Below are positions 9,090 to 16,898 of a DNA stretch of 64,000 nucleotides, in pieces. The DNA is from PLA3 sp964592235 (GTDB lineage Bacteria > Planctomycetota > Phycisphaerae > UBA1845 > UTPLA1). A program made the translations under genes and the position numbers. The stretch covers positions 1 to 64,000 of the forward strand of contig CAZQCF010000010.1 of assembly GCA_964592235.1 (NCBI GenBank), read 5' to 3'. Below the pieces are notes generated by a model that was not told the DNA's origin, did not search any database, and saw only the letters and a list, made by a program, of their open reading frames with translations. How positions within the stretch are numbered: the stretch's first letter is position 1; every line of letters starts with the position of its first letter.

Positions 9090-10361
9090 ATGACAGACCA
9101 ATTTCCCCAATCTCCAATTACATCGAATCGCCCTTCCGACGTTTGCGCGAATTCGCACGTTCGACGGCTTCGTGCGACGGCGTTGAGCCTGGCCGTGTTG
9201 TTGGCCGCCGCGACCGCCGCGGTCGCGCAGAATCCCGATCACCCGGACAACGACGGCAAACCGACGGCCCAGTCGCATCCGAACAACCCCGAGTTGTGGG
9301 ATGTCCAGGCGATGATGGAAGACGCCGTCAAGCAGATCGCCCGGCGATATAACCTGAACGACGCACAGGAGAATTACACGCGCTTGCTGTTGGTCAAGAA
9401 GACCACGGCGTTCCTGGAGGTCTACGAGAAAGACATACGCGAACTGTTGAAGGAGTCCATCGACCTGCGATTGGGGATCCTTAAGGGTGACGCCGACATC
9501 TACAAACGCTGGGCCGAGCGCGCAGCCCCAATCTACGAGGCGGCCAAGCACGCCATCCTCGACGGGAACATGGAATGGCGCAATGTCCTGAACGACGAAC
9601 AGAAGAAGACGCACGATCTCGACCTGTCCCTGATGAAGACGCAGTTTGAGCAGGTCTCGCGCACGCTGGACACCTGGAAGGGCGGCGGCGGGCCGACCGG
9701 CGCCCTGGCCAAGGCCGCCGGCGACGCGGCAAGAAAAGAACTGGGCCAGCCTCAAACGGCCGTGCACCTGAACCCCGAGGATCAGTGGCTGGCGTATGTG
9801 AACAAGTTCATTGCGACTTACCAATTGGACGAGAAGCAGTCCATCGCGGCGCGGGAAAAGATTCATAAGGAGATGCGGGCAGAGGCCGAAAAGTACCGCG
9901 ATAAGCAGAAGAAGGAGTTCGACAAGATCAACGACGTGCTGAAGACCGACGCACGGAAGATCAAGCCGCGCGAATTGATGCAGCGGCGGCAGGAATTGGA
10001 GCAGCCCATTCGGGACCTGTTTGTCGAAATGCACAAGCGCCTGATGCAACTCGCCAACACCAAGCAAATCGCCGCGGCCGATGCGCAGATGAAGCAGCAG
10101 CTGGAAGCGCTCTATCGAACGCTGGCCGGTCCGATCCAGCCCAATCGCGACCCGAAAAAGCAGGACGAGACGAAGTCAGGACTGGGTCAGTCGCACCCCG
10201 AGTCCCCGACCGAAAACAAGAGCAAGGATCAGGCGGAAAAGAAGGGCACGGCCGGCCAGCCCGAGTTGAAGGCAACCCCGGTCGGTGCTGCTGACACGCC
10301 CAAGCCCGCGCCGGCCGATGCGAAGCCTTCGCCCGAGCCGACTTCCCAGGCCAACGACTGA
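9090..10361 (+). CDS. Exported helical protein with LTxxQ-like motifs
   Basis: This 423-residue protein has a long basic N-region and a signal sequence (ATALSLAVLLAAATAAVAQ), so it should be periplasmic. The body is charged and helical, with many KKEFDKI-like heptad stretches. Two segments, RRYNLNDAQ and TYQLDEKQ, resemble the LTxxQ motif of Spy/CpxP-type periplasmic proteins, but that link is only suggestive. The C-terminal 90 residues are a low-complexity Pro/Lys/Ala/Glu tail. The ATG at 9090 is preferred because it places the signal peptide near the N-terminus; the frame is open upstream to 8883, with another ATG at 9060. The function is unknown. Confidence 0.75.
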   Translation: MTDQFPQSPITSNRPSDVCANSHVRRLRATALSLAVLLAAATAAVAQNPDHPDNDGKPTAQSHPNNPELWDVQAMMEDAVKQIARRYNLNDAQENYTRLLLVKKTTAFLEVYEKDIRELLKESIDLRLGILKGDADIYKRWAERAAPIYEAAKHAILDGNMEWRNVLNDEQKKTHDLDLSLMKTQFEQVSRTLDTWKGGGGPTGALAKAAGDAARKELGQPQTAVHLNPEDQWLAYVNKFIATYQLDEKQSIAAREKIHKEMRAEAEKYRDKQKKEFDKINDVLKTDARKIKPRELMQRRQELEQPIRDLFVEMHKRLMQLANTKQIAAADAQMKQQLEALYRTLAGPIQPNRDPKKQDETKSGLGQSHPESPTENKSKDQAEKKGTAGQPELKATPVGAADTPKPAPADAKPSPEPTSQAND

Positions 10362-10421
10362 ATCGGATTCTCCGCAGCCCCCGCCCGTCGTGTCAACCGC
10401 GCGGCAGTTCTCCGCGCCATG

Positions 10422-11609
10422 TCAATCGTCGGAGCCGCTCCCCCGCGCGGCGACCTGGAACGCTGTCACCAATCCGAGACCGAACCAAAGCAAGTCATGC
10501 AGCCCGAACATCGCTTTGAAGAAAATAGCAAAGATGCTCGGAGGCTCCTCTGCCGAGGGCGGCTCGGCGCCGGTTGAATCAGCCGCCGCCTGTGCTTCGC
10601 GCTCAACCCGTTCCGCTTCATCGTCCTCGGCCTCTTGACTGTATCGCTCCCAAAGTTCGTCGATCTGTTCCTGCGACATGCCGGAGACTTTCGCCTCGGC
10701 TTCTTCGTATGCTTTGTCCCATGCCGAATCGCGCTCGTCGCCCGGCTTCAATCCTTTCTTGTCGAGCATCTCGTTCGTCAGGTAGGACTTCACCAGTTCG
10801 GTCCTGGACGGGGCATCGGGGATCGTCCGTTCAATGTGAGCGCCGATGAGGGCCACGAAAATCGCCGCCTTCGCGGCGGTGATGGCCAGCGCCGCGATTG
10901 CCGACGCGATCAACCCGCCGAATCGATTGGGCTGACCATTCCCCAACAACATGCCGAAACCGCACAGGGCGCCAATGCCCCAAGCCACATACCCGATCTC
11001 AAGGCTCATGTACCAACCCACGACAAACCAGACCACGCCGCCAATCACCGCGCCGACGCTGCAATACGTGACTCCAAGCACGAACCTCCCGGCGGCTTTC
11101 GTTGCGATCTCGGCCTTGCCGGGACCGACTTGCGTCTTCGACGCCTTTCCCTTCCGCGTATCAAACCCGCATTGCGTGCAAACAACCGAGCCGGTTGCCA
11201 TGACGCCGCCGCAGCCGGGGCAAGGGGCGCCGACGGTCGGGAGCGCCTCCATCGGCTCCGCCACCGAAGCCGTCTCGTGCCCGGCCAGACCGGTCAAGAA
11301 GTCATCGCCTTCATCCAATGCAACCGGCGCGGGCACAACCGCCGCGCTCGCCTTCGGTGCTTTACCCGTCGATTTCTGCCGGAGCGAACCCAGCGGCGCC
11401 AGGGTCTCCGCCGGCTTGCGAACCTCACTGGGCTTTTGCTTTGTCGGGGCACCGCTCGAACTGCTGACGCCTGACTTCTGACCCGGAACAAGTATCGGGG
11501 AGGCGCACTTGGGGCACTTCACGCGTTTGCCAGCCAACGTGGTCGGCGCGCGAAGCTTCGCCCCACAAGTGCAGGCCACCACCACGCGATCCGAATCCGA
11601 TGTCGCCAT
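10422..11609 (-). CDS. Zinc-ribbon membrane protein
   Basis: The 395-residue product begins with a zinc-ribbon-like element (CTCGAKLRAP and CPKC about 16 residues later), the MJ0042-like type common in planctomycetes. A Lys/Ser/Pro-rich linker follows, then a second Cys4 ribbon (CPGCGG and CTQCGFDTRKGK) near residue 135. After this come three or four hydrophobic segments, a charged acidic helical stretch (QEQIDELWERYSQEAEDDEAERVE), and a last hydrophobic segment near the C-terminus. The ribbons probably sit in the cytoplasm. I do not recognise a named function. The ATG at 11609 gives the first ribbon an intact N-terminus. The gene converges with the helical protein gene 60 bases away. Confidence 0.75.
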   Translation of the reverse strand: MATSDSDRVVVACTCGAKLRAPTTLAGKRVKCPKCASPILVPGQKSGVSSSSGAPTKQKPSEVRKPAETLAPLGSLRQKSTGKAPKASAAVVPAPVALDEGDDFLTGLAGHETASVAEPMEALPTVGAPCPGCGGVMATGSVVCTQCGFDTRKGKASKTQVGPGKAEIATKAAGRFVLGVTYCSVGAVIGGVVWFVVGWYMSLEIGYVAWGIGALCGFGMLLGNGQPNRFGGLIASAIAALAITAAKAAIFVALIGAHIERTIPDAPSRTELVKSYLTNEMLDKKGLKPGDERDSAWDKAYEEAEAKVSGMSQEQIDELWERYSQEAEDDEAERVEREAQAAADSTGAEPPSAEEPPSIFAIFFKAMFGLHDLLWFGLGLVTAFQVAARGSGSDD

Positions 11610-11742
11610 TTGCCCGACCCCAGCAGAAAGCAGATTGGCCCGACCCGATCTGAAGCATCAACTTACCGGCTTTATCGTACCGGATCGGCACGGCCGGATT
11701 CAACGGGAAATGATCACGTTCGTAAAAATAATTGCGCCCCGG

Positions 11743-12936
11743 TCAGAGGACCCGCTGCACCGTCCAGAACAGGCCGGTCGCGGCAATCACGCAGGAAGCG
11801 GGCAAGACCACGCGGCGGCGGTACCAGTCGGCCCGGCGGCACCACCCGACAACGATGAAGGCCAGCGTAATGACAGCGAGCTGGCCCAACTCAACCCCGA
11901 CGTTGAAACTCACCAGGGCCGTTGCAAAGCGCCCATCGGGGAGGCCCAGTTCCGACAAGACGCCCGCAAACCCCAGGCCGTGCAACAACCCGAAACCGAA
12001 GACAATCGCAGGACGCCAGACGTGCAGCCGCGTCGTGCAGAGGTTCTCGATCGCGACGTAGGCGATTGAGAGCGCGATCAGCGGCTCCACAATGTTGGAC
12101 GATAGGCGAACCACGTCGAGCATCGACAGCGCCAGTGTCAGCGTGTGCGCCACGGTGAATGCCGACACCTGCCAGAGCAACGGCCGCCAGCGCGTACTCA
12201 AGAGAAACAATCCCACGACAAACAGAATGTGATCCAATCCCAGCGGCAGGATGTGCTCAAACCCCAGCACGAGATACTGCCATGCGATTGCACCGCGTGA
12301 AGTTGGCATTGGTGCCGCGCGGAGGTCAATCGGCTTGCTGCCGGCGCCCGGCTCGATGATTTCGTGTGACCGGCCGCCCGTTTCGCGCCCCGCCATAAGG
12401 ACAATCGTGCCGAAGGATCGCGAGGCCCAGAAGTCGAAGATCCCGGCGTGGGGCGGGATCGCGCCCGTCAGCGCAATGATCGTCTCGACGCGCGATGCGT
12501 GGCCCGCATCGTCCGCGGATCGGCTCGATTGGGTCGCGGCCTGACTCGTCGGGCGCGCGATTGGAAGCCCGGAGGGCACGAACGCGACCTGCGGCTCGAC
12601 GCGCATCCCATCGAAGCGAATGCGAACGCGCCGACCCAGCAGGTCGCGCAAGTTCTTCTCGCGCGCGGCGCGCTGTGCAGGGGGCATTTCGCGCAAGGCC
12701 TTCAGGTCCGCCTCGGTGATGTGCTCCGGCCGCACACCGATGAGGTAGGCGTCCACGTCGTAGCGCATGCGGACTTCGTAGGTCCCGTCGGCGAGAAACG
12801 TCGCCTCGACCTCGGTGAGGTTCACGTCGTGCGCCCGAACGGACTCCGCCGCGATCGCGGCCCCCAGCGCGGCGGCAACGATGATGCCAAGCCGAAGCGA
12901 AACACGACGCGATTTCGGTGGCCGAACAGACGCCAT
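11743..12936 (-). CDS. HupE/UreJ-like membrane protein
   Basis: This 397-residue protein has a signal-like N-terminus ending near RAHDVNL, then an extracytoplasmic domain of about 180 residues. The C-terminal half has about six membrane segments with the HupE/UreJ signature: GFEHILPLGLDHILFVVGLF, FTVAHTLTLALSML, and FGFGLLHGLGFAGVLSELGL with conserved His residues. Members of this family are thought to be metal (nickel or other) permease-like proteins, but the substrate is not proven for this two-part architecture. No hydrogenase or urease gene lies nearby, so a nickel role is not supported by context. The gene sits 32 bases downstream of tRNA-Arg on the same strand. Confidence 0.8.
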   Translation of the reverse strand: MASVRPPKSRRVSLRLGIIVAAALGAAIAAESVRAHDVNLTEVEATFLADGTYEVRMRYDVDAYLIGVRPEHITEADLKALREMPPAQRAAREKNLRDLLGRRVRIRFDGMRVEPQVAFVPSGLPIARPTSQAATQSSRSADDAGHASRVETIIALTGAIPPHAGIFDFWASRSFGTIVLMAGRETGGRSHEIIEPGAGSKPIDLRAAPMPTSRGAIAWQYLVLGFEHILPLGLDHILFVVGLFLLSTRWRPLLWQVSAFTVAHTLTLALSMLDVVRLSSNIVEPLIALSIAYVAIENLCTTRLHVWRPAIVFGFGLLHGLGFAGVLSELGLPDGRFATALVSFNVGVELGQLAVITLAFIVVGWCRRADWYRRRVVLPASCVIAATGLFWTVQRVL

Positions 12937-12968
12937 GTCGAGCGCTTCTCGAATTCAGAAGGAAGAAC

Positions 12969-13042
12969 CGCGCCCGGAGGGAGTCGAACCCCCAACCGCC
13001 GGATCCGAAGTCCGGTGCTCTATCCAATTGAGCTACAGGCGC
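12969..13042 (-). tRNA. tRNA-Arg (anticodon TCG)
   Basis: The reverse strand folds into a complete 74-base cloverleaf. The acceptor arms GCGCCTG and CGGGCGC pair with one G-T, the D arm reads TAGCTCAATTGGATAGAGCA, the anticodon stem CCGGA/TCCGG encloses CTTCGGA giving anticodon TCG, and the T arm carries GGTTCGACTCC. The discriminator is G. The 3' CCA is not encoded, so it must be added by a nucleotidyltransferase. Confidence 0.95.
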
Positions 13043-13148
13043 ATGGATACACCGCCAGGCGATGCGCCTGCAAGTTAATGGAAAACAACGGCCGCTGCAA
13101 GGCAGCAGCCGCCCCGCCGCGGATTCGCCAGCGCCCGACGGGCATCGC

Positions 13149-13787
13149 CTAATTGCGCTGCGCCGTGGCGATCGGCTTACCGTCCAGGTAGGCGATCTTG
13201 CAGAAAAAGCACGAGTCATCCGCGAGAATCGCCAGTGCACAAGTCTCACACCGACGCGAAGCTTCGTCTGCCGCGAGCATCAGATCAAATCCGCGCCGCG
13301 CTCCGAGAAAATCCGCACGATTGTCAAATACGGTGTTCCCGACCACGCCGCGCTTGCAGGCATCGCACCAATGGGTCGGCCCCGGCGCGGCGCGGCAGGC
13401 GCCGCACCGACGATCGGCTGCGGTCGCGACGCGGCCGCGCGCGAGGTGATAAGTCAACCGCGAGAAGTAGGCCATTCCGCCGACCCAGCCAATTCGACAC
13501 TTGTCGCAGAAACCCCCGGCCCGGATGGCCTCGACGCATCCGGTGCAGGTAAATGCCTTGGGGTTCAGCTCATGGCCGTGGGCGTCGAGGGCGTCAAACA
13601 GCAGATGGGACTGAATCGGCACACCGGCAACGAAGCCGACGTTGCGCGCCTCGCACCAGAGGTTCTTCACTTCGGCTTCATCGCAGACGTCCGCCTCACG
13701 CGGCTCGTGCTCTTCACATCCCCAAAAAGACGACGCCGCCACGAAAACACCAAACAGCGCGGAACGACGGTACCATCTCGCGTTCAT
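13149..13787 (-). CDS. Cysteine-repeat lipoprotein
   Basis: The 212-residue product has a lipoprotein signal (FGVFVAASSFWGC, lipobox Cys near residue 24). The mature part is built from about four repeats of roughly 42 residues. Three of them carry paired cysteines: CTGC with CDKCRIGWVGG, CGAC with CDACKRGVVGN, and CETC with CFFCKIAYLDG. A degenerate first copy (WCEARNVGFVAGV) lacks part of the set. Two CxxC pairs per repeat suggest metal binding or disulfides. Heme is less likely because no CxxCH is present. I recognise no family. The gene follows the dockerin-like gene by 24 bases on the same strand, so the two may be co-expressed. Confidence 0.75.
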   Translation of the reverse strand: MNARWYRRSALFGVFVAASSFWGCEEHEPREADVCDEAEVKNLWCEARNVGFVAGVPIQSHLLFDALDAHGHELNPKAFTCTGCVEAIRAGGFCDKCRIGWVGGMAYFSRLTYHLARGRVATAADRRCGACRAAPGPTHWCDACKRGVVGNTVFDNRADFLGARRGFDLMLAADEASRRCETCALAILADDSCFFCKIAYLDGKPIATAQRN

Positions 13788-13811
13788 CGGATTATGATAT
13801 TCCTGTCTAAT

Positions 13812-14495
13812 TTAGAGAAGGTCGTTGACAAATGCTGTGATGTCACCGGCCAGCGTGCCCGTGCAATACTCGGCGCAGGTGACGTTGTCGCCGCCGATCG
13901 GTGTTCCGGTCTTGACGCGGACAAATCCGGCGATGTCGCCGCCGTCGACGCCACCGCTGCCGTCCACATCGCCCAGCGTGGAGCAACCGAGATTGATGGA
14001 GCCGGTCGTGCCGGCGTAGTTCGTCGGTGTGTTGCAGGCCACGACCAGCCCGGCATTCAGCGAGTGGACGCCATTGGTCGGCACGCTCGCGAAGGTCAGC
14101 GTGTCATACACCGCGTATTTCACGAAATCACCGCCGGTGTTGAAGAAGGGAACGCTACCGGCCGGGATGATGTAGTTCGGCGTTGGAAAACCCGGCAGCG
14201 CCGCGCAATCCGGCGTGGCGATGAGCAGGTGCTTGTTGGCAGTCGTCGGCGGAATGCTGAACCCGGAGAACGTGTATGAGCGCGTGCCGCTGGTCAGCAT
14301 TTGGCCGTTGACGCCGGTTTCGAAGTTCCCACCGCAACACTCGCGCAGCTCGATGAACTGAATATTCCCCGCTGCGTTGCTGAAGACTTCGTTGACGCGC
14401 CAGGTGTGCGCCCCCGCAAGCACCGGGAGCGTCAACGCCAGCGTCAGGATGACCGTCACGACAAACAGACGTGAAAGGCGGATTCCGCGACTCAT
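13812..14495 (-). CDS. Secreted protein with C-terminal dockerin-like calcium loop
   Basis: This 227-residue protein starts with a signal peptide (LFVVTVILTLALTLPVLAGAHT). The central part resembles the beta-sandwich lamin-tail or choice-of-anchor type (VNEVFSNAAGNIQFIELREC, then a hydrophobic beta pattern). Near residue 170 it carries GDVDGSGGVDGGDIAGFV, a dockerin-type EF-hand-like calcium loop that planctomycetes use widely at protein ends. A second, incomplete loop-like element (CTGTLAGDITAFVNDLL) closes the protein. The ATG at 14495 is chosen because GGGAGG lies nine bases before it; an ATG five codons earlier lacks such a site. The likely role is on the cell surface or in the periplasm. 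Confidence 0.8.
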   Translation of the reverse strand: MSRGIRLSRLFVVTVILTLALTLPVLAGAHTWRVNEVFSNAAGNIQFIELRECCGGNFETGVNGQMLTSGTRSYTFSGFSIPPTTANKHLLIATPDCAALPGFPTPNYIIPAGSVPFFNTGGDFVKYAVYDTLTFASVPTNGVHSLNAGLVVACNTPTNYAGTTGSINLGCSTLGDVDGSGGVDGGDIAGFVRVKTGTPIGGDNVTCAEYCTGTLAGDITAFVNDLL

Positions 14496-15045
14496 GCCCA
14501 AACCTCCCATTCAATTGACTTTCGTCGATTATATCCGCATCGATGGTTACCGTTCCCGCACTTTCACTGTACCGAAATCTGCTGGGAAGTACCAAGCTTC
14601 AAGGCCGTAGCTCCATGAGAAATTCAAGAATCGTCGAAAGTTGTCTTATCTCGGCTTCAATACGATCTGTGCCCGATCGCACGCAACCGCGTGTTAAGCC
14701 ACATTGAATTTCTCACGATAGGGGATTCACCCTACCCCGAAGACGAGCGACGGAATCTCACAGGGTCTACCCGATGCGGCGGGCCCCATGCCGCTTCTTG
14801 GGTCTCTGCCAGGCAAACTCATCCCGTCAGCCGAGTGACTGGCGGACTATGCTTATAATACTTGGTCCCAGCACGAGTTAAGAGCGGAATCACACAATCA
14901 GGACCAGCGAATTGTGCTAATTGATCATGGGGAACCCCGCCGGGCCGATGAACGTAACATCGGTGCTTACAATGAGGTAAGATGTCCGGAGTATCGGCCG
15001 CCAGAAGGGCCGCCGAGCCGACCTTGCGAGGGAGCCTGACCAAGA
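14496..15045. other. Intergenic region upstream of glmS
   Basis: These 550 bases between the divergent dockerin-like and glmS genes hold no convincing gene. A TATAAT at 14854-14859 on the plus strand could be the glmS -10, but the -35 position is poor. That would leave a leader of about 180 bases. I see no glmS-ribozyme core or riboswitch that I can recognise. Confidence 0.45.
14528..14533 (-). promoter_or_regulatory. Possible -10 element of the dockerin-like gene
   Basis: The minus strand reads TATAAT here, 32 bases before the ATG at 14495, leaving room for a short leader containing the GGGAGG site. No convincing -35 hexamer is found 16-18 bases upstream. Confidence 0.35.
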
Positions 15046-16872
15046 ATGTGCGGAATTGTCGCCTATACCGGTTATCGCGAAGCACGGCCCATCATCATGG
15101 AGGGGCTCAAGCGGCTGGAATATCGGGGGTATGACTCGGCCGGGATCGTCGTCTTGAACGACAAGGGCCTGGTCGTCAGGAAGTCCGCCGGCCGCATCAA
15201 AGTCTTGGAGTCTTTGCTGGCTCCGGATCAACTGGTCGGCACCTGCGGGATGGCGCACACCCGCTGGGCGACGCACGGCGCGCCGACCGATCTGAACGCC
15301 CACCCGCATGTTGATTCGTCGGGACGCATCGCGCTGATCCACAACGGCGTCATCGAGAATTTTCAGGCGCTGCGCACCTATCTCGAAACGCGCGGCGTGC
15401 AGTTCCGCAGCGATACCGACACCGAAGTGCTGGTGCAACTAGTCGGTCACTTCTACGACGGCGATCTGGAGATCGCGGTGCGCACGGCCCTGCGCGAAGT
15501 GCGCGGCACGTACGGCATCGCCGTGATGAGCAGCCAGGAGCCGGGAAAGATCGTCGCGGCGCGCAAAGGCAGCCCACTGATCATCGGCATCGGCGACGGC
15601 GAGTTTGTCGTCGCATCGGACGCGGCGGCCATCGTCCAGCACATGACACAGGTTGTCTATTTGTCGGACGGCGAAATGGCCGTTGTCACCGATGACGGCT
15701 TCCGCACCACCACGCTCGACAACGTGCCGGTCACCAAGGAAGTCAGCGAGCTGGAACTTTCGCTCGAGGACATCGAGCTGGGCGGCCACGAGCATTTCAT
15801 GCTCAAGGAGATATTCGAGCAGCCCAGCGCCCTGGAAGACTGCATGCGCGGGCGCGTCAGCACATCGGATGAGCGGCTGCATCTGGGCGGCCTGGCAGGC
15901 CTGACGCGAGACCTGGCGAGCGTTCGCCGGATCGTTCTGACGGGCTGCGGCACGGCGTGGCATGCGGGATTGGTGGGCGAATTCCTTTTTGAGGACATGT
16001 CGCGCATCCCGACCGAGGTCGAATACGCCTCGGAGTTTCGTTATCGCAACCCGGTCGTCGAACCCGGAACGGTGGTCATCGCCATCAGCCAATCGGGCGA
16101 GACGGCCGACACGCTCGCGGCCCTTCGCGAGGCGAAGGAGAAGGGCGCGATCGCGCTGGGGGTCGTAAACACCGTCGGCTCGACGATCGCGCGCGAGACC
16201 GATGCGGGCGTTTACCTGCACGTCGGCCCGGAAATCGGCGTAGCCAGCACGAAGGCGTATCTCGGCCAAGTCATGGTGCTGACGATGATGGCGCTGATGC
16301 TCGGGCGACGGCGGCATCTGTCGCAGCCAATGCTCATGGACTATCTGCGAGCACTGGAATCGCTGCCGGGCAAGATTCGCCGCATCACCGAGCAGAGCGA
16401 TGCGATCCGCGATGTCGTGGATCGATTCAAGACCAAGGAAAACTGGCTCTTCCTCGGTCGCGGCTGCAACTATCCGACGGCCCTCGAAGGCGCGCTGAAA
16501 CTCAAAGAAATCTCCTATATCCACGCCGAGGGCATGCCCGCCGCCGAAATGAAGCACGGCCCCATCGCCCTCATCACCGAGGACATGCCCGTCGTGTTCA
16601 TCGCGACGAAAAACAGCCAGTATGAAAAGGTCATCACGAACATCGAGGAAGTACGGGCGCGGAAGGGCCGCGTCATCGCCGTCGCCACCGAGGGCGATAC
16701 CGAGATCACGCGCCTCGCGGAGCACGTCTTCTATGTGCCCGACGTGCCGGAGCTGCTCCAGCCGATCGTCTGCGTCGTACCGCTGCAACTGCTGGCCTAT
16801 CACGCAGCCGTTCTGCGCGGCTGCGACGTGGACAAGCCGCGCAACCTCGCCAAGAGCGTGACGGTGGAGTAG
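15046..16872 (+). CDS. glmS: Glutamine-fructose-6-phosphate aminotransferase
   Basis: GlmS makes glucosamine-6-phosphate from fructose-6-phosphate and glutamine, the entry to UDP-GlcNAc for the cell envelope. The 608-residue length is typical. The protein begins MCGIVAYTG, so Cys2 becomes the N-terminal nucleophile of the class II glutaminase domain. Further motifs are HTRWATHG and HNGVIENF in that domain. Two SIS sugar-isomerase domains follow (GCGTAWHAG, SQSGETADTL; later GRGCNYPTALEGALKLKEIS). The C-terminus DKPRNLAKSVTVE is canonical. GAGGGAG lies about a dozen bases before the ATG. The gene stands alone, converging with the persulfide enzyme. Confidence 0.97.
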   Translation: MCGIVAYTGYREARPIIMEGLKRLEYRGYDSAGIVVLNDKGLVVRKSAGRIKVLESLLAPDQLVGTCGMAHTRWATHGAPTDLNAHPHVDSSGRIALIHNGVIENFQALRTYLETRGVQFRSDTDTEVLVQLVGHFYDGDLEIAVRTALREVRGTYGIAVMSSQEPGKIVAARKGSPLIIGIGDGEFVVASDAAAIVQHMTQVVYLSDGEMAVVTDDGFRTTTLDNVPVTKEVSELELSLEDIELGGHEHFMLKEIFEQPSALEDCMRGRVSTSDERLHLGGLAGLTRDLASVRRIVLTGCGTAWHAGLVGEFLFEDMSRIPTEVEYASEFRYRNPVVEPGTVVIAISQSGETADTLAALREAKEKGAIALGVVNTVGSTIARETDAGVYLHVGPEIGVASTKAYLGQVMVLTMMALMLGRRRHLSQPMLMDYLRALESLPGKIRRITEQSDAIRDVVDRFKTKENWLFLGRGCNYPTALEGALKLKEISYIHAEGMPAAEMKHGPIALITEDMPVVFIATKNSQYEKVITNIEEVRARKGRVIAVATEGDTEITRLAEHVFYVPDVPELLQPIVCVVPLQLLAYHAAVLRGCDVDKPRNLAKSVTVE

Positions 16873-16898
16873 CCCTCGGCGCGACCTCGTCCGCCGCG

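Noticed and set aside
14860..15045. Possible glmS ribozyme or riboswitch in the leader
   Set aside because: I could not find the conserved ribozyme core or a recognisable riboswitch fold, and the leader boundaries are themselves uncertain.
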